64,000 bases of DNA from Cryptomeria japonica (taxonomy: Eukaryota > Streptophyta > Pinopsida > Cupressales > Cupressaceae). The notes beneath the pieces were generated by a model that was not told the origin of the DNA, searched no databases, and saw only the letters and a program-made list of their open reading frames with translations. The translations under genes and the position numbers were made by a program. Of the stretch, positions 9,626 to 20,898 are shown piece after piece. Numbering within the stretch: the stretch's first letter is position 1; each line of letters begins with the position of its first letter. The stretch spans positions 198,858,841 through 198,922,840 of the forward strand of contig NC_081408.1 of NCBI RefSeq assembly GCF_030272615.1, read 5' to 3'.

Positions 9626-12600
9626 TCAATTGCTAGGGGCCATAAGGCCCATAGACTCTGAACACCATCTGAACTTCTCTGTGCTCACAGCCTTAGTTAA
9701 AGCATCTGCAACATTCATCAAAGTTTCCACCTTAACCAGCTTCACCCTACCATCTTCGACCATATCTCTAACAAAATGATACTGAACATCAATATGTTTG
9801 GTCCGGGCATGAAATGTCGGGTTCTTAGCTAGGCTAATTGCACTCTGACTGTCATAGTAAACTGTCACTGTACCTTGTTTTATTCCAATATCCGAACACA
9901 GTCTCTTAAGCCAAATGGCCTCTTTACAAGCATGAGTAGCTGCCATATACTCCACTTCAGTAGTGGATAAAGCAACCACAGCCTGTCGCTTACTCATCCA
10001 ACTAATTGCACCACCAAACAAAGTAAACACATAAGCACTGGTGGATCTTCTGCTATCAATATCACCTACCCAATCTGAATCCACATAACCATGGATATCA
10101 AGGGAAGTCATGTCTCCAACTGAATTACCATGATAACACAAAGAATACTCTGAAGTACCCTTCAAATATCTGAAGACTCTTTTGACTGCATCCCAATGAA
10201 CTCTACCAGGATTAGACATATATCTAGAAAGTACTCCCACTGCTTGGGCAATGTCTGGTCTAGTACAGACCATAGCATACATCAAGCTTCCAACCGCACT
10301 CTAGTAAGGCACTCTGCTCATGTCTTCCATCTCCAATGGGGATGTAGGACAATCTGAAACAGATAGTTTCGTTCCAACTGTAAAAGGAACACTCAATGGT
10401 CTACAATTCTGCATGTTGAACCTCTGTAACATTGAATTCACATACTTACTCTGACCTAGCCATAGCTTTCTGTTTATCCTATCTCTTCTAATTTCCATCC
10501 CAAGAATGTGCTTTGCTGCACCAAGATCTTTCATTTCAAATTTAGCAGCGAGCTGAGACTTTAGTTCTGAAATCATACCTTTCCCTTTACCAATGAATAA
10601 CATATCATCAACATACAATGCAATGAATAAGAAATGATCACCATCAGATTTATAATAAACACAGTGATCTGATTTAGAATGTTCAAATCCCAAACTCAAC
10701 ACATATGTATCAAATTTCTGGTACCACATCCTAGGACTTTGTTTGAGGCCATACAAAGATTTCTTCAATTTACAGACCAAATTACTTTTGCCTTTCACCA
10801 CATAGTGCTCTGGCTATGTCATATAAATATCTTCCTCCAAATCACCATGAAGGAAAGCAGTTTTCACATCCATTTGCTCAACCTCTAAATCATAAGTAGT
10901 AGCAATAGAAAGCAAAAATCTAATGGACGTCATTTTTGCAACAGGAGAAAATATCTCACCGTAATCAACACCCTCAACCTGAGAGTAGCCTTTTGCAACC
11001 AACCTTGCTTTATACTTCTCAATGCTTCCATTTGAACCAATCTTTTTCTTGAACACCCATTTACAACCAACAGGTTTTCATCCTTTAGGCAATGGTACAA
11101 GATCCCATGTATCATTCTTTTTCAAAGCTGCCATTTCTTCCTCCATAGCAATCTTCCAGGATTCTGCATCATTCATACCTAATGCCTCTTCTATAGATTT
11201 CGGTTCATCCACACTAGTATTCAGAGCAAAAATACATCTCCAATAATTAGGTGAATACCTTTCAGGTGGTTGTCTATGTCTTGTAGACCTTCGAACAAGC
11301 TGAGTTGGAGGTTCTTCCTCCTCTTCTGAAGATTCAGAGCTAGACGAGCTCTCCTCAACTTCTTGCCTGTCTAGGGGTCTCGATTCAACTCTTTCAGGTG
11401 TAGAAGGAAGTTGAATCACATCTTCTTTTTTAGTCTGTTCTGGCTGCAATGTAACAGAAAGAGACTTAATTTCTCTAAAAATAACACTTCTACTGTGAAT
11501 TACCTTTTGTGCAACAGGGCCCCAAAGCTTGTATCCTTTCACACCATAACTATACCCGATGAAGATACATTTCACAGCCTTGTTCTCCAACTTTGTTCGC
11601 TTCTCCTTTGGCACATGTGCATATGCCTTGCAACCAAAAACACTAAGATGTCTCAATGAAGGCTTGTGACCTGACCATGCTTCCATAGGCGTTTTATCAA
11701 CAAGAGCTGATGTAGGAGACCTGTTAATCAGGTAGCAAGCAGTGGCAACAGCTTCAGCCCAAAACTTTTGTTCGAGACCAGCACCACTCAACATACTCCT
11801 AGCCTTCTCCATCAGTGTCCTATTCATTCTTTCTGCAACTCCATTCTGCTGTGGAGAATACGGAGTTGTCTTCTACCTGTTAATTCCACGGTCTTTACAG
11901 AATCTATCAAAATCATTAGAGCAAAACTCACCGCCATTATCAGTTCTCAAACATTTTATTTTCTTTCCAGTCTGCAACTCAACCATTGCTTTAAATTCTT
12001 TAAAACGACTAAAAACTTCAGATTTACTCTTTAGAAAATAAACCCATGTCCTTCTACTAAAATCATCAATAAATGAAACATAATATGTGGATTTTCCACT
12101 CGAAGAGACATCTACTGGACCAAACACATCAGAATGGATAAGATCCAAAACACCACAAGTTTTATGAGAACTTGAGTAAAACTGAACGTGGTTTTGTTTT
12201 CCATAAATGCAATGCTCACAGAAATCAAAGTCAAGGTTACAGTCATTCAAACATTCAACAAGGTTTTTATTTTTCAAGGTCCTTAGACCCTTTTCTCCAA
12301 TGTGGCCAAGTCTCTGGTGCCATAACATAGTCTTCTCTGCAGGTAACTTTGCTTCAGACGAAAGAGCACCCTTAGGTACCCAAAAACCATTTCCATCTGC
12401 TGAAGGTGAAACCTTCAAATCTTCCAGTGAAGTATCCGCAGATTTGCTTTTTACAGAAGTGCTATTACATTCAACAGTGTATGCTTCAAGCTTATACAAA
12501 GTGCCAAACCTGACACCTCTAGCAACTACCATAGCACCCTTAATCATCTTACATCCTGCTTCAGAAAAGACTACCTGCACACCCGCATCTATCAGTTTGC

Positions 12601-13672
12601 TCACAGATAACAGGTTTCGTTTTAATCCAGGGATATGCAGCACACCATTAATCCTTTTTATTCTACCATCAGAAAACCTGATTCTAACTTTACCTCGACC
12701 AACAATGTCTAAATGTGAATCATCACCCAAGTACACCTTACCTCCATTAAATCCTTCATATTCAGAAAACCAATCTCTATTGGAAGTCATATGAAAAGAT
12801 GCACCTGAGTCAATTAGCCAGGCATCATTACCTGCATGAGTCGCCAAAGCCGCAATAAATGCATCGCCATCTTCCTTGTCGGACTCAGAATCAGAATCAA
12901 ACTTTTTCTTTTTCTTCTTCTTCTTTTCTTCTTTGCAGTCCTTACGGATGTGACCCGGTTTACCGCAGTTCCAGCAAATGACTTTGGACTTTCCAGGAGA
13001 TTTCGATCTCCCTTTGGATTTGGACTTGTCGCACTTCTCATTCTTCTTTCCTTTCTCCTTAGGTCTTCCACGAATGGTTAGGGCTTCCTTTGAACTGATG
13101 GATACCTTCCTTCGCATCTCTTCACCGAGTAGGGCACCCACCACGTCTTCAGATTTCAAAACAACAGAAGTACTACCGATAGCCATAACAAGAGAATCCC
13201 ACGAATCAGGCAAAGAACAAAGCAAGATCTGACATTTCTCCTCCTCGTCCATCTTAACACCGACGGATACTAATTGAGCCACCAACATATTGAATGCTTC
13301 CAGGTGGTCTGCAATTCGTCCACCCTCTTCCATCTTCAAGGAATACAATTTCTTTCTTAAGAAAATTTGATTTAATAAAGATTTCACTTGATACATCTCA
13401 CCAAGCTTAGTCCATAGCTTCTTTGCAGAGTTCTCTTCATGGACATTGATTAGAACAGAGTCTGTCAGGCACAGTCTGATTAGACCCTTGGCTTTTCGGT
13501 CCATAACATCATACTGAGCTGCCGCAGTAGGATCTGAGGGCCTTTGGACATTCGCATCAACAGCATCCCAAAGATCTCGATCTATTAGTAGATCTTCCAT
13601 CTTCAGCTTCCACATCTCAAAATTACTTCCATTAAATTTCTCCACCTCTATTCTCCCTGACGAACTCGCCAT
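9626..13672 (-). pseudogene. gag-pol: Element I gag-pol polyprotein with four in-frame nonsense codons
   Basis: A single reading frame of 1,349 codons runs from the ATG at 13672 to the stop at 9626, with no frameshift. In order: a Tnt1-like gag with VEKFNGSNFEMWKLKM near the N-terminus; zinc knuckle CWNCGKPGHIRKDC (about 12978-12937) and a lysine run; protease LIDSGASFHMTS (about 12800); integrase with HQRLGH/CEHCIYGK (12325-12200) and LRTDNGGEF (about 11940); reverse transcriptase with ALYVDDMLF (about 10600); and RNase H ending near 9630. The four stops are at 11873, 11078, 10814 and 10301. By context each fits a CAG or CGA codon changed by C-to-T. The catalytic motifs seen are intact. The size is normal for an autonomous copia polyprotein. 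Confidence 0.95.
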
Positions 13673-13796
13673 CTGAATATTCCTGCAACAAGATCAAAAA
13701 GTGTCTTCTGCACAAGCTCCCACTCAAATCTGGATTAGTTCAAAAAACCCAACTGCCCACAATTGAAACCAAAGGTGATCAGGCTCTGATACCACT
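13673..13796 (-). other. 5' leader of element I
   Basis: About 124 bp between the primer site and the gag ATG. It lacks the leader motif seen in C, D and E. Confidence 0.7.
13783..13795 (-). promoter_or_regulatory. Primer-binding site of element I (initiator tRNA-Met)
   Basis: The minus strand reads TGGTATCAGAGCC, the exact copia initiator-Met primer site, one base from the LTR edge at 13797. Confidence 0.93.
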
Positions 13797-14691
13797 TGTA
13801 AGGAAGTTAAGTAGCAGAAACAACTTCCTACGCTAACCTTGAGAGGAGGGTAATGCAAAAACTTTTTTAGATCGTTACAACAGTTACAGAAAATAGAAAT
13901 AGATATAATAACATTCATACCATAACACAGTGATTTACATGGGGAAAACCCTTTCGGGAGAAAAACCCCACACTCCAAAAGCAGCTCAATATTTTATTCA
14001 GCAATCAAAAACAGATTACAACATACTTGCAGAGCAAGCTCTTCGTAGGAGTACCACTAATCAGAGATTCAGAGGCAACTCAATAGCCATGAGACTCTTA
14101 CACACAACCTCTATCTCACACACCTCATAAATAAGAGATACAATACAAGAAACCGTCAAACGGTATTACAAAACCATGGGCTAAAACCACCCAATAAAGT
14201 GTAGCCGACCTTATCTCCCTTCTAGATTCCCTATGACATGTTAAAGCACACATCAACACGTGTCGCTCCCTTTTACAGCTCATTTATGTATCCGATACAA
14301 ATTATTTTTCTTATTTCAGGAGTACAAACTTCCGGAGGCCATAACTTGAGAACCGGGTGTCCGATTGACGAACCGTTTGAAGCGCCGGAAAGCTCGCGAA
14401 GTGCTCTATCACCTTGTAACTTTCTGCGCCAGTTACGGCCACTTTTTAGGGCGTTTCAGAGCCTCTAAAGCCTCCAAAATTAAGTTTAAATATTTTATCG
14501 CACCCCTCCAAGACGAAAACTTTAATATCTTCAAAACTAGTCGTGACCTTGCGACGCAAATTTACCGGAATGCTTATCTAGCCAACCAGAAGCTTCAGGG
14601 AGAGTTTCACACCATTTCGTGCTCAAATGAAAACTTACTATAAATAGTAACCTCGCATAAATGCAAGGTTGAGACACCATTTTTCCCAACA
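13797..14691 (-). repeat. 5' LTR of element I
   Basis: 895 bp with TG...CA ends, matching 8675-9569 at about 97%. Eleven of the roughly 23 mismatches fall within 14413-14459. Confidence 0.95.
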
Positions 14692-14696
14692 ATGCA

Positions 14697-15254
14697 GAGC
14701 ATACACAACCGGTGTGGATAGAGTATGATTCTCATTATGATCTGATCAAGCTATCAGTAGCTTGTCCAACATATTATCCTTTTGTTGCTTTCTAACCATT
14801 GCAACTAAAATCCCTTAACCAAGTGGACTTTAACAAGTCCCTTTGTAAAATCCTTTAACTGGGTGACATCTCAATTGATGTTCTTAAGTCCTTTAACTAG
14901 ACTACCTTTAACAGGGTAAAGGCACTAACAGGCCTTAAACAAAATCCCTTAACCGGGTGAAACCTAATAGTGTCTTTGTAATCTCCTAACAGGGATGGCT
15001 CCTCATTGGGCGTACTCCAAAAGAGTACAAATTTTGTGAGTTCTTACTCACACCATGGTTTTCTCCCATTTGGGTTTCCACGAGATAAATCTTGGTGTCA
15101 CTGTATATCTTTTTATGCATGCACATTCTTCTACAGTAATTATGTGTATTGATGAATATTAAGTTAGTGCATATTTGAGTTAAAAGTTTTAATTATGAAA
15201 AACTGATAAAGTGTTGATACACCCCTCCCCTCTTAGCACTGGTTGGGAATGACA
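14697..15254 (+). repeat. Right part of solo LTR G
   Basis: It continues the repeat unit broken at 8674 and ends at the CATAG duplication. It contains several related words of the type CCTTTAACTGGGTGA and CCCTTAACCGGGTGA between 14800 and 14960, and GGTTTTCTCCC with CCATTTGGGTTTCC (15055-15080), an R/U5-like feature common in copia LTRs. Confidence 0.8.
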
Positions 15255-16298
15255 CATAGTTAGCCAGAAACACAACATTAAGCACAATGTGGCACCAAAT
15301 AGATCATCCAATATCATTTGGAGCACATAAGGACATTCATAGAACATCCAACAACACTTCTGAACACTTATTCCTTACAATCACATCAATACAAGCTGGC
15401 ACAACCCAAACAAATACAAAACAATTCATCATTAGATTGTCAAGAAATACAGTCCTAAATAAAATATTAAAAACCTCTCTTGTAGAGCACATAAACACTT
15501 GAAACTGGAATTGAGACAACATACAAACATTATAGCCATATTCTCCAAGTCACGACATCTAAAAAATCAAGGAAAAGAAATATAAAGCATTTTACAAACT
15601 AGTCAAACCACTTTTGATAGATAACCAAACTCCTAGCAAACAACCATCTCAAACAACCTCAACTATAACAACAAGTCCCTTTAAAGATAATAGTCCAATT
15701 TCCACCAAACACCAACATTAAGTCAAAATACATAAGACCAAACTCTTAACAATGGAGGAATGTAGATCATTCTTCTAGCCAGATATTAAATGTTCTTTCC
15801 TGCATATTCGATATTAAAAAACTACAAAACCTTCTAGAAACATCAATAACCTGACCAAGAGTGTTAGGAAAAATGAGAACACATTCTTAGCCACCATTAG
15901 CAATCTCCACCCAAAACATATTTTCATTATACTATTACAATAGCATTGCACTTCTAATTTCAAGCCAACATCTTATATTGTAGACATCAAACACCAGAAG
16001 AGCTGGACATCCACAACAACAACCATTAACCACCTTTACTACAAAACATCTTCCTCATCAATACCATAGTAGCACAAACTCTGCATACCACCAACAATAT
16101 TCATATCATCACCAACAACATCCTATTAGCATCAACAACAACATCAATAACATCAATGACCAAACACACAACATCAAAAACATTATTAGTAACATTAACA
16201 ACATCAATGAACAAACACACAACTGCCTAAACATCATCAAGGATAATACATATTGTCAGAAATTAGGTTGACATCTATGGCAACATATGTTTCCAACA

Positions 16299-16500
16299 TT
16301 CTCCCCCTTTTCCATTAATGGCAACACAACTTCATCGTCATAAACTCCCCTGTCATCAGTAAATCTCTCTCCCCCTTTGAAATCGAGGACAAAGGACACA
16401 CACTTATCTCTCTTCCTATTATTAACAAATCTTTCTATGCCTTTGTTAAAAAATAAAACATTTAGCAACCAACTAACCATCTGCTCCCCCTGAGAGCAGC
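16299..16500 (-). promoter_or_regulatory. Polypurine tract array of element D
   Basis: Three pyrimidine blocks on the plus strand, CTCCCCCTTTTCC (~16302), CTCCCCCTTTGAAATC (~16370) and CTCCCCCTGAGAGC (~16482), read as G-rich purine tracts on the element strand. Several tracts upstream of the 3' LTR are a known Sirevirus trait. Confidence 0.7.
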
Positions 16501-19173
16501 ACACAACATCAGTCCAGGACTAAGTATATATCTTGAAATTCTTGCCCTGGACATATGCACCACCATATACATCTTAGTTAGGAGGGGAAACAACCCCTAA
16601 CTTCTATCAAAGATACCCAAAAGTATCCTTTGAGAGTGCCTCAATGAAAATGTCTACAATCTTATCCTTATTAGGCACATATTCTAGACTAACTTCCTTT
16701 TCAGCAACTTTCTCCCTCAAGTAGTGATGTCAGATAGAAATATGCTTCGTTCTTGAATGAATCACATGATTCTTTGAAATATTAATTGCACTTGTATCAT
16801 CACACATAATAGTAATGGGCTTATCATAAACTATCTTGACATCGTTCAAAGTTTGTTTCATCCAAATCATTTGAGTTCAATAGGATGTTGCAACAATATA
16901 CTCTACTTCTACAATAGATAAAGACACCAAATCTTTCTTTTGTTGAACCAAGAGACCAATCTACCTCCCAAGAAAAATGTGCTTCCACTAGTACTTCCTA
17001 TGTCATATGCATAATCAGCCCAATCGACATCTATGTAAGACACGAGTGATTAATCACCTTCCTTCTTATACCATAGACCATAATCTAGAGTTCCCTTCAA
17101 ATATATGAATATTCTTTGACATCCACATCATGATTATTTTTAGGAATTGCTTGATATCTAGCCACCATACAAATTGTCTGCATAATGTTTAGTCTAGAAG
17201 TAGTCAAGTACAACAAACCACCAATCATAGATCTATACTGAGTATGATCAACATCCAAAGATCCTTCATCCTTACTCAAGTGACAACCAACAACCATGGG
17301 AGTGCTCACTAGTTTAGCTTTTTCCATACCAAACTTCTTCAACATTTATTTAACATACTTTTCTTGATAAATAAAGATTCTATCATCTAACTAAGCAACT
17401 TGAATACCAAGAAAGAATTCAATTTACCAATCAATGGTATTTCAATTTCATTCTGCATTTCTCTTGCAAACTTCTTACATGCCTTGTCTTCACCTCCAAA
17501 GATAATATCATAAACATACACAACTACAATCAACAAAATTTCATCTTCAATTCTTAAATAAAGATTATTATCAGTAGTACCTTTCTTGAATCCTTGTTGC
17601 AACATATACCCATCCAATTTAGCATACCAGTCCCTAGGGGCTTGTTTGAGACCATACAAAGCCCTCTTCAATTTTCACACCGTGTTTGGATCATTTCCCA
17701 ACATAAATCCATTAGGTTGTTCTACGTAGACTTCTTCCGATTCTCCATTCAAAAAATATGACTTAACATCCATCTACTTCATTTTGAAATTTTTGTGAGA
17801 AGCAAAAGCTAAAAACATTCTAATAGCCTCCATATTTTCTACTAGATAAAAAGTCTCCTCAAAATCAATGCTTTCAACTTCAGAGTATAGCTTGCATACC
17901 AGTCTTTCCTTGTTCCTTATTACTTTACCTTCTTCATTCAACTTGTTCTGAAAAACCCACTTAATTCCAATCACATTCTTTTCTACAAATTTCGGAACAA
18001 TTTTCCATGTCTAATTCTTCTCAATCTAATCATGTTCTTCTTCGATAGATTTTATCCAAACTTCATCCATGCATGCATCAAAAAAGTTGGATCAACTTCA
18101 GATAGTAGGCACGTATTTAAATATTCACTTGCCTTGACAAGTCTCCTATTCTACACTCCTTCATTCTTGTCACCAATAATCTAAAATTTGGAGTAATTCT
18201 TCTGAACATATCTTGTCAAAGTCCTAAGGGTATTTTTTGATTCCTTCTCTTATGTTCACTTTTCTTCTTCTCCCTTTTCTTCACCCATTCCTTTAGTACA
18301 AGGAGAAACATCAAGTTCAAAAACTTTTGGAACAAAGCCAAGATACTATGAATCTTCATCCACTATGACATTAGCACTTTCAACTATCTTTCTAAGTCTT
18401 TTGTTGTAACATTTGTAAGCCTTGTTTCTTGTAGAGAACTCAAGAAAGATTCCTTCACTAGACCTTGCATCAAACTTTCCAAGTTCATCTTCATCTCTCT
18501 TGATATAACATTTGCTTCCAAAAATTCTGAAATACTTAACAGTAGCAAGTCTCTTATACCAAAGCTCATAAGGAGTCTTAGAATTGTTTACTCTTGCCTT
18601 CACCCTATTAATAATGTATGCAATAGCATGCACAACTTCCTTCCAATATACAAACGGTAGATTTTCATCCTTCAACATTATCCTACCCATCTCTTGAATA
18701 GACTTGTTCTTTCTTTTAGCAATTTCATTATGTTGTGATGTCCTAGGAGAAGATAGATGTCTTCTAATACCATGTTCTTCACAAAAAAATTAAACTCATT
18801 TGATGTAAATTATCCTCCTCTATCAGACCTTAAGCATTTGATCTTAGCATCTATTTGATTCTCAACCATCGACTTAAATATCTTAAATCTATCTAAATTT
18901 TCTAATTTTTCTCTTAGAGTAGTAACTCATGTCATTCTTATATAATTATTAACAAGTAACCTAAAATACCTTTCATCATTGAGTTCTCTTGTTCTCGTAG
19001 GTCTACATAAATCAGTATGCACCAACTCCAAAAGTTTTGAAGTAGAAAGAATCTTTCTTTCAAATCTTGTCCTTGTTTGTTTCCCTAACTGGCATTCCCT
19101 ACATAAAGTGTTAGCAGGCTTGGTAATATTTGGAAAGCCTTTTACTGCTTGTGTAGAACTAATATTTACCATT
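16500..19173 (-). pseudogene. pol: Element D, left body: integrase, reverse transcriptase and RNase H remains
   Basis: It continues the D polyprotein across element E. Integrase: CRECQLGKQTRTRF (about 19100) and LRSDRGG (about 18820), where the next codon, at 18810-18812, is TAA and replaces the catalytic Glu position. Integrase end: [11 protein letters not shown] (about 18500). Reverse transcriptase: MIGIKWVFQNKLNEEGKV (17974), ALYGLKQAPRDWYAKL (about 17640) and YVYDIIFGG (about 17510), where the first catalytic Asp of the YVDD box is Tyr. RNase H remains lie between 17345 and about 16700. At least three frameshifts and many stops make it clearly dead. The gag and protease half is at 26617-28140. 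Confidence 0.85.
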
Positions 19174-19178
19174 TTATC
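19174..19178. other. Target-site duplication of E (left copy, TTATC)
   Basis: TTATC here and at 26612-26616 abut the TG...CA ends of E. Taking the element out makes the D integrase region continuous. Confidence 0.95.
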
Positions 19179-20653
19179 TGATAACTCAATGTTGAGAAAA
19201 TAGTACCAAACCGGTACTGAGAGGGGGGGGTGAATCAGTACAGGCAAAATACAGTTTCTAAACCGGTTCAATAGCAATTACTCTAAATGGCTGGCAAATA
19301 GTAACACCGGTTTGAATCAGAGTGAAACCGGTAAAACCCAGAACAACTAAAACAATCATAAACTGATTACTCACTTAGCTTTCTACTCAACTCAGAACTA
19401 CACTACCATTTCACCCTTATGTATGAATAGGTAATCTGTCATCATATCTTCACAACAGCTAGTTCAACATGTTTTATTGACAGGCATAAAACACAGAACC
19501 ATCATATGCTTAACAGGTAATAACAAAGCATCACAAGATAAAAGCATCACACATGACACACATATTTTTCACGTGGAAACCCAACTAGGAAAAACCACGG
19601 TGGGGATGAATACCCACAAGCTTGTTGTTGAACTCTTTGGAAGTCCGCTCTGTTAGAAGCCTTGTCTAGTTAAAGACATTACAAAAGGTTTTGCTAGGAA
19701 CCGATCCTGTTAGAGATCACCCGGTTAAGGGATGGCTACAATACCCGGTTAAGGGTACCTTGTTAGAGGATTTCAAGAACTCAATAGCTAAAGGATTTCT
19801 AGAGCTCTCTAGCTTCCATATCTCAATAACTTTGAGTTACCCTGTTAAGGGATTTTCCAACTGTTGAGGTGGTTAGAGATCAACAGGTATTACAACGATC
19901 TGGTAACAGCACTCAATGCCAATGCAAATCTGCTTAAGCTCCTCTTCACCTTATGCACTTTCACTCTGCAAGTATCTCTTCTCTCCTTTGGTCTGGCAAG
20001 AATCACATATCCCTTCTCTCGGATACTCACACACAACTTTTTCCAACAACCCTAGAAAGAGTCACAACATCGACCTTATATAAAACAGTTAGGTCAAAAG
20101 CATAAACCCTAAACCCTAAACCTAATAGGCTAAGGAATTCAAACGGTTCAATCTTGACCGTTGATCATACTGTATTGAATGCAACAGTCTTGATCCAATC
20201 TCAAGACATTCTCCATCGATTGTTTTCCACCAATTTCATGGTGGTTGATAACCCATCACACGTTATCACCGTTTATAGACTTCGCACATTCCCGAGGTAG
20301 ATAGGAACAATCTCCTTTATGCAAGATCCTTCACGTGCACAAGGATGACATGGCAACATGATCTGTTCTTCATTACAATGCTAACTCATCACACAATGTC
20401 ACCGATTGAGCCATACAGGCTTGAAGCACTTCAACCGGAAACCCTGAAGTTGAGACTACCAACCGGTAGTCATACAATGCTTCCATGTGCCGGTTCATCT
20501 TGAACAGGCACACCACTTCACTTTGGCACAAATGTCGGTTCACAGTGTTATAGCGGTTCTCACATATGCCGGTTCATACCTCTTCAACATATTGACATCA
20601 ATGACAACATACTATGTCATTATGTTCACATATCGGTTCACATAATGCCAACA
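19179..20653 (-). repeat. 3' LTR of element E
   Basis: Begins TGATAACTCAATGTTGAG and ends AATGCCAACA. Rich in ACCGGTT words. It holds GGTTAAGGG repeats (19715-19860) and a telomere-like stretch TAAACCCTAAACCCTAAACC (20103-20122). Confidence 0.95.
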
Positions 20654-20830
20654 ATCTCCCCCTTTGGCATTGATGGCAATATACAAAGATATCTCTCTGC
20701 TTCACATTTTCTCCCCCAATTTCTGCAGATATCTTCTCCACTTGACATCTTCTCCCCCTTTGACAACAATGTCAAAGTGAAGGCACAAGCTTCCCTGTTT
20801 CATTATGCTGCTCCCCCTAAGGAGTAGCAT
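20654..20830 (-). promoter_or_regulatory. Multiple polypurine tracts of element E
   Basis: Plus-strand blocks ATCTCCCCCTTTGGCATTG (20654), TTCTCCCCCAATTTC (~20710), TTCTCCCCCTTTGAC (~20750) and CTCCCCCTAAGGAG (~20810). The one at 20654 adjoins the LTR and is the likely functional tract. Arrays of this kind mark Sireviruses. Confidence 0.8.
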
Positions 20831-20898
20831 CCTTCAACACATCAATCCTGAAGAAAGATTTGACTATGCAATACATGACTGATGTCGATCATATACCT

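Larger units (their letters stand above)
8675..14691 (-). mobile_element. Element I: near-complete Tork/Tnt1-like Ty1/copia retrotransposon
   Basis: Two 895-bp LTRs (8675-9569 and 13797-14691) enclose one gag-pol frame on the minus strand, with a primer site and a purine tract at the proper ends. It is flanked by ATGCA (8670-8674 and 14692-14696). The LTRs differ at about 23 positions (about 2.6%), with no indel. It is the youngest insertion in the window and sits inside solo LTR G. Confidence 0.96.
7412..15254 (+). mobile_element. Element G: solo LTR (Sirevirus-like), split by element I
   Basis: It begins TGTTGGCATTGACAAAACC and ends GGTTGGGAATGACA, and is flanked by CATAG on both sides. 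Removing element I leaves about 1.82 kb with no internal coding region, primer site or second LTR, so it is a solo LTR. The plus orientation follows from the 3' end ACCCCTCCCCTCTTAGCACTGG, which mirrors the 3' end of E. It also shares CCTTAACCGGG-like words (14810-14960) with the E LTRs and has ACCGGT words near 7440-7880. Confidence 0.85.
6834..16298 (-). repeat. 3' LTR of D, split by G (6834-7411 and 15260-16298)
   Basis: 6834-7411 matches 28141-~29160, and 15260-16298 matches ~29165-30181, both in the same order. The break carries the exact duplication CATAG (7407-7411 and 15255-15259). The right edge TTCCAACA (16291-16298) meets a purine tract (minus strand) at 16299. The copy has an AACATCAAC-rich stretch near 16120-16215, as does the partner LTR. 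Confidence 0.9.

Noticed and set aside
12207-12794. 195-codon plus-strand frame
   Set aside because: Antisense shadow of the gag-pol frame of element I, which has clear domains on the minus strand.
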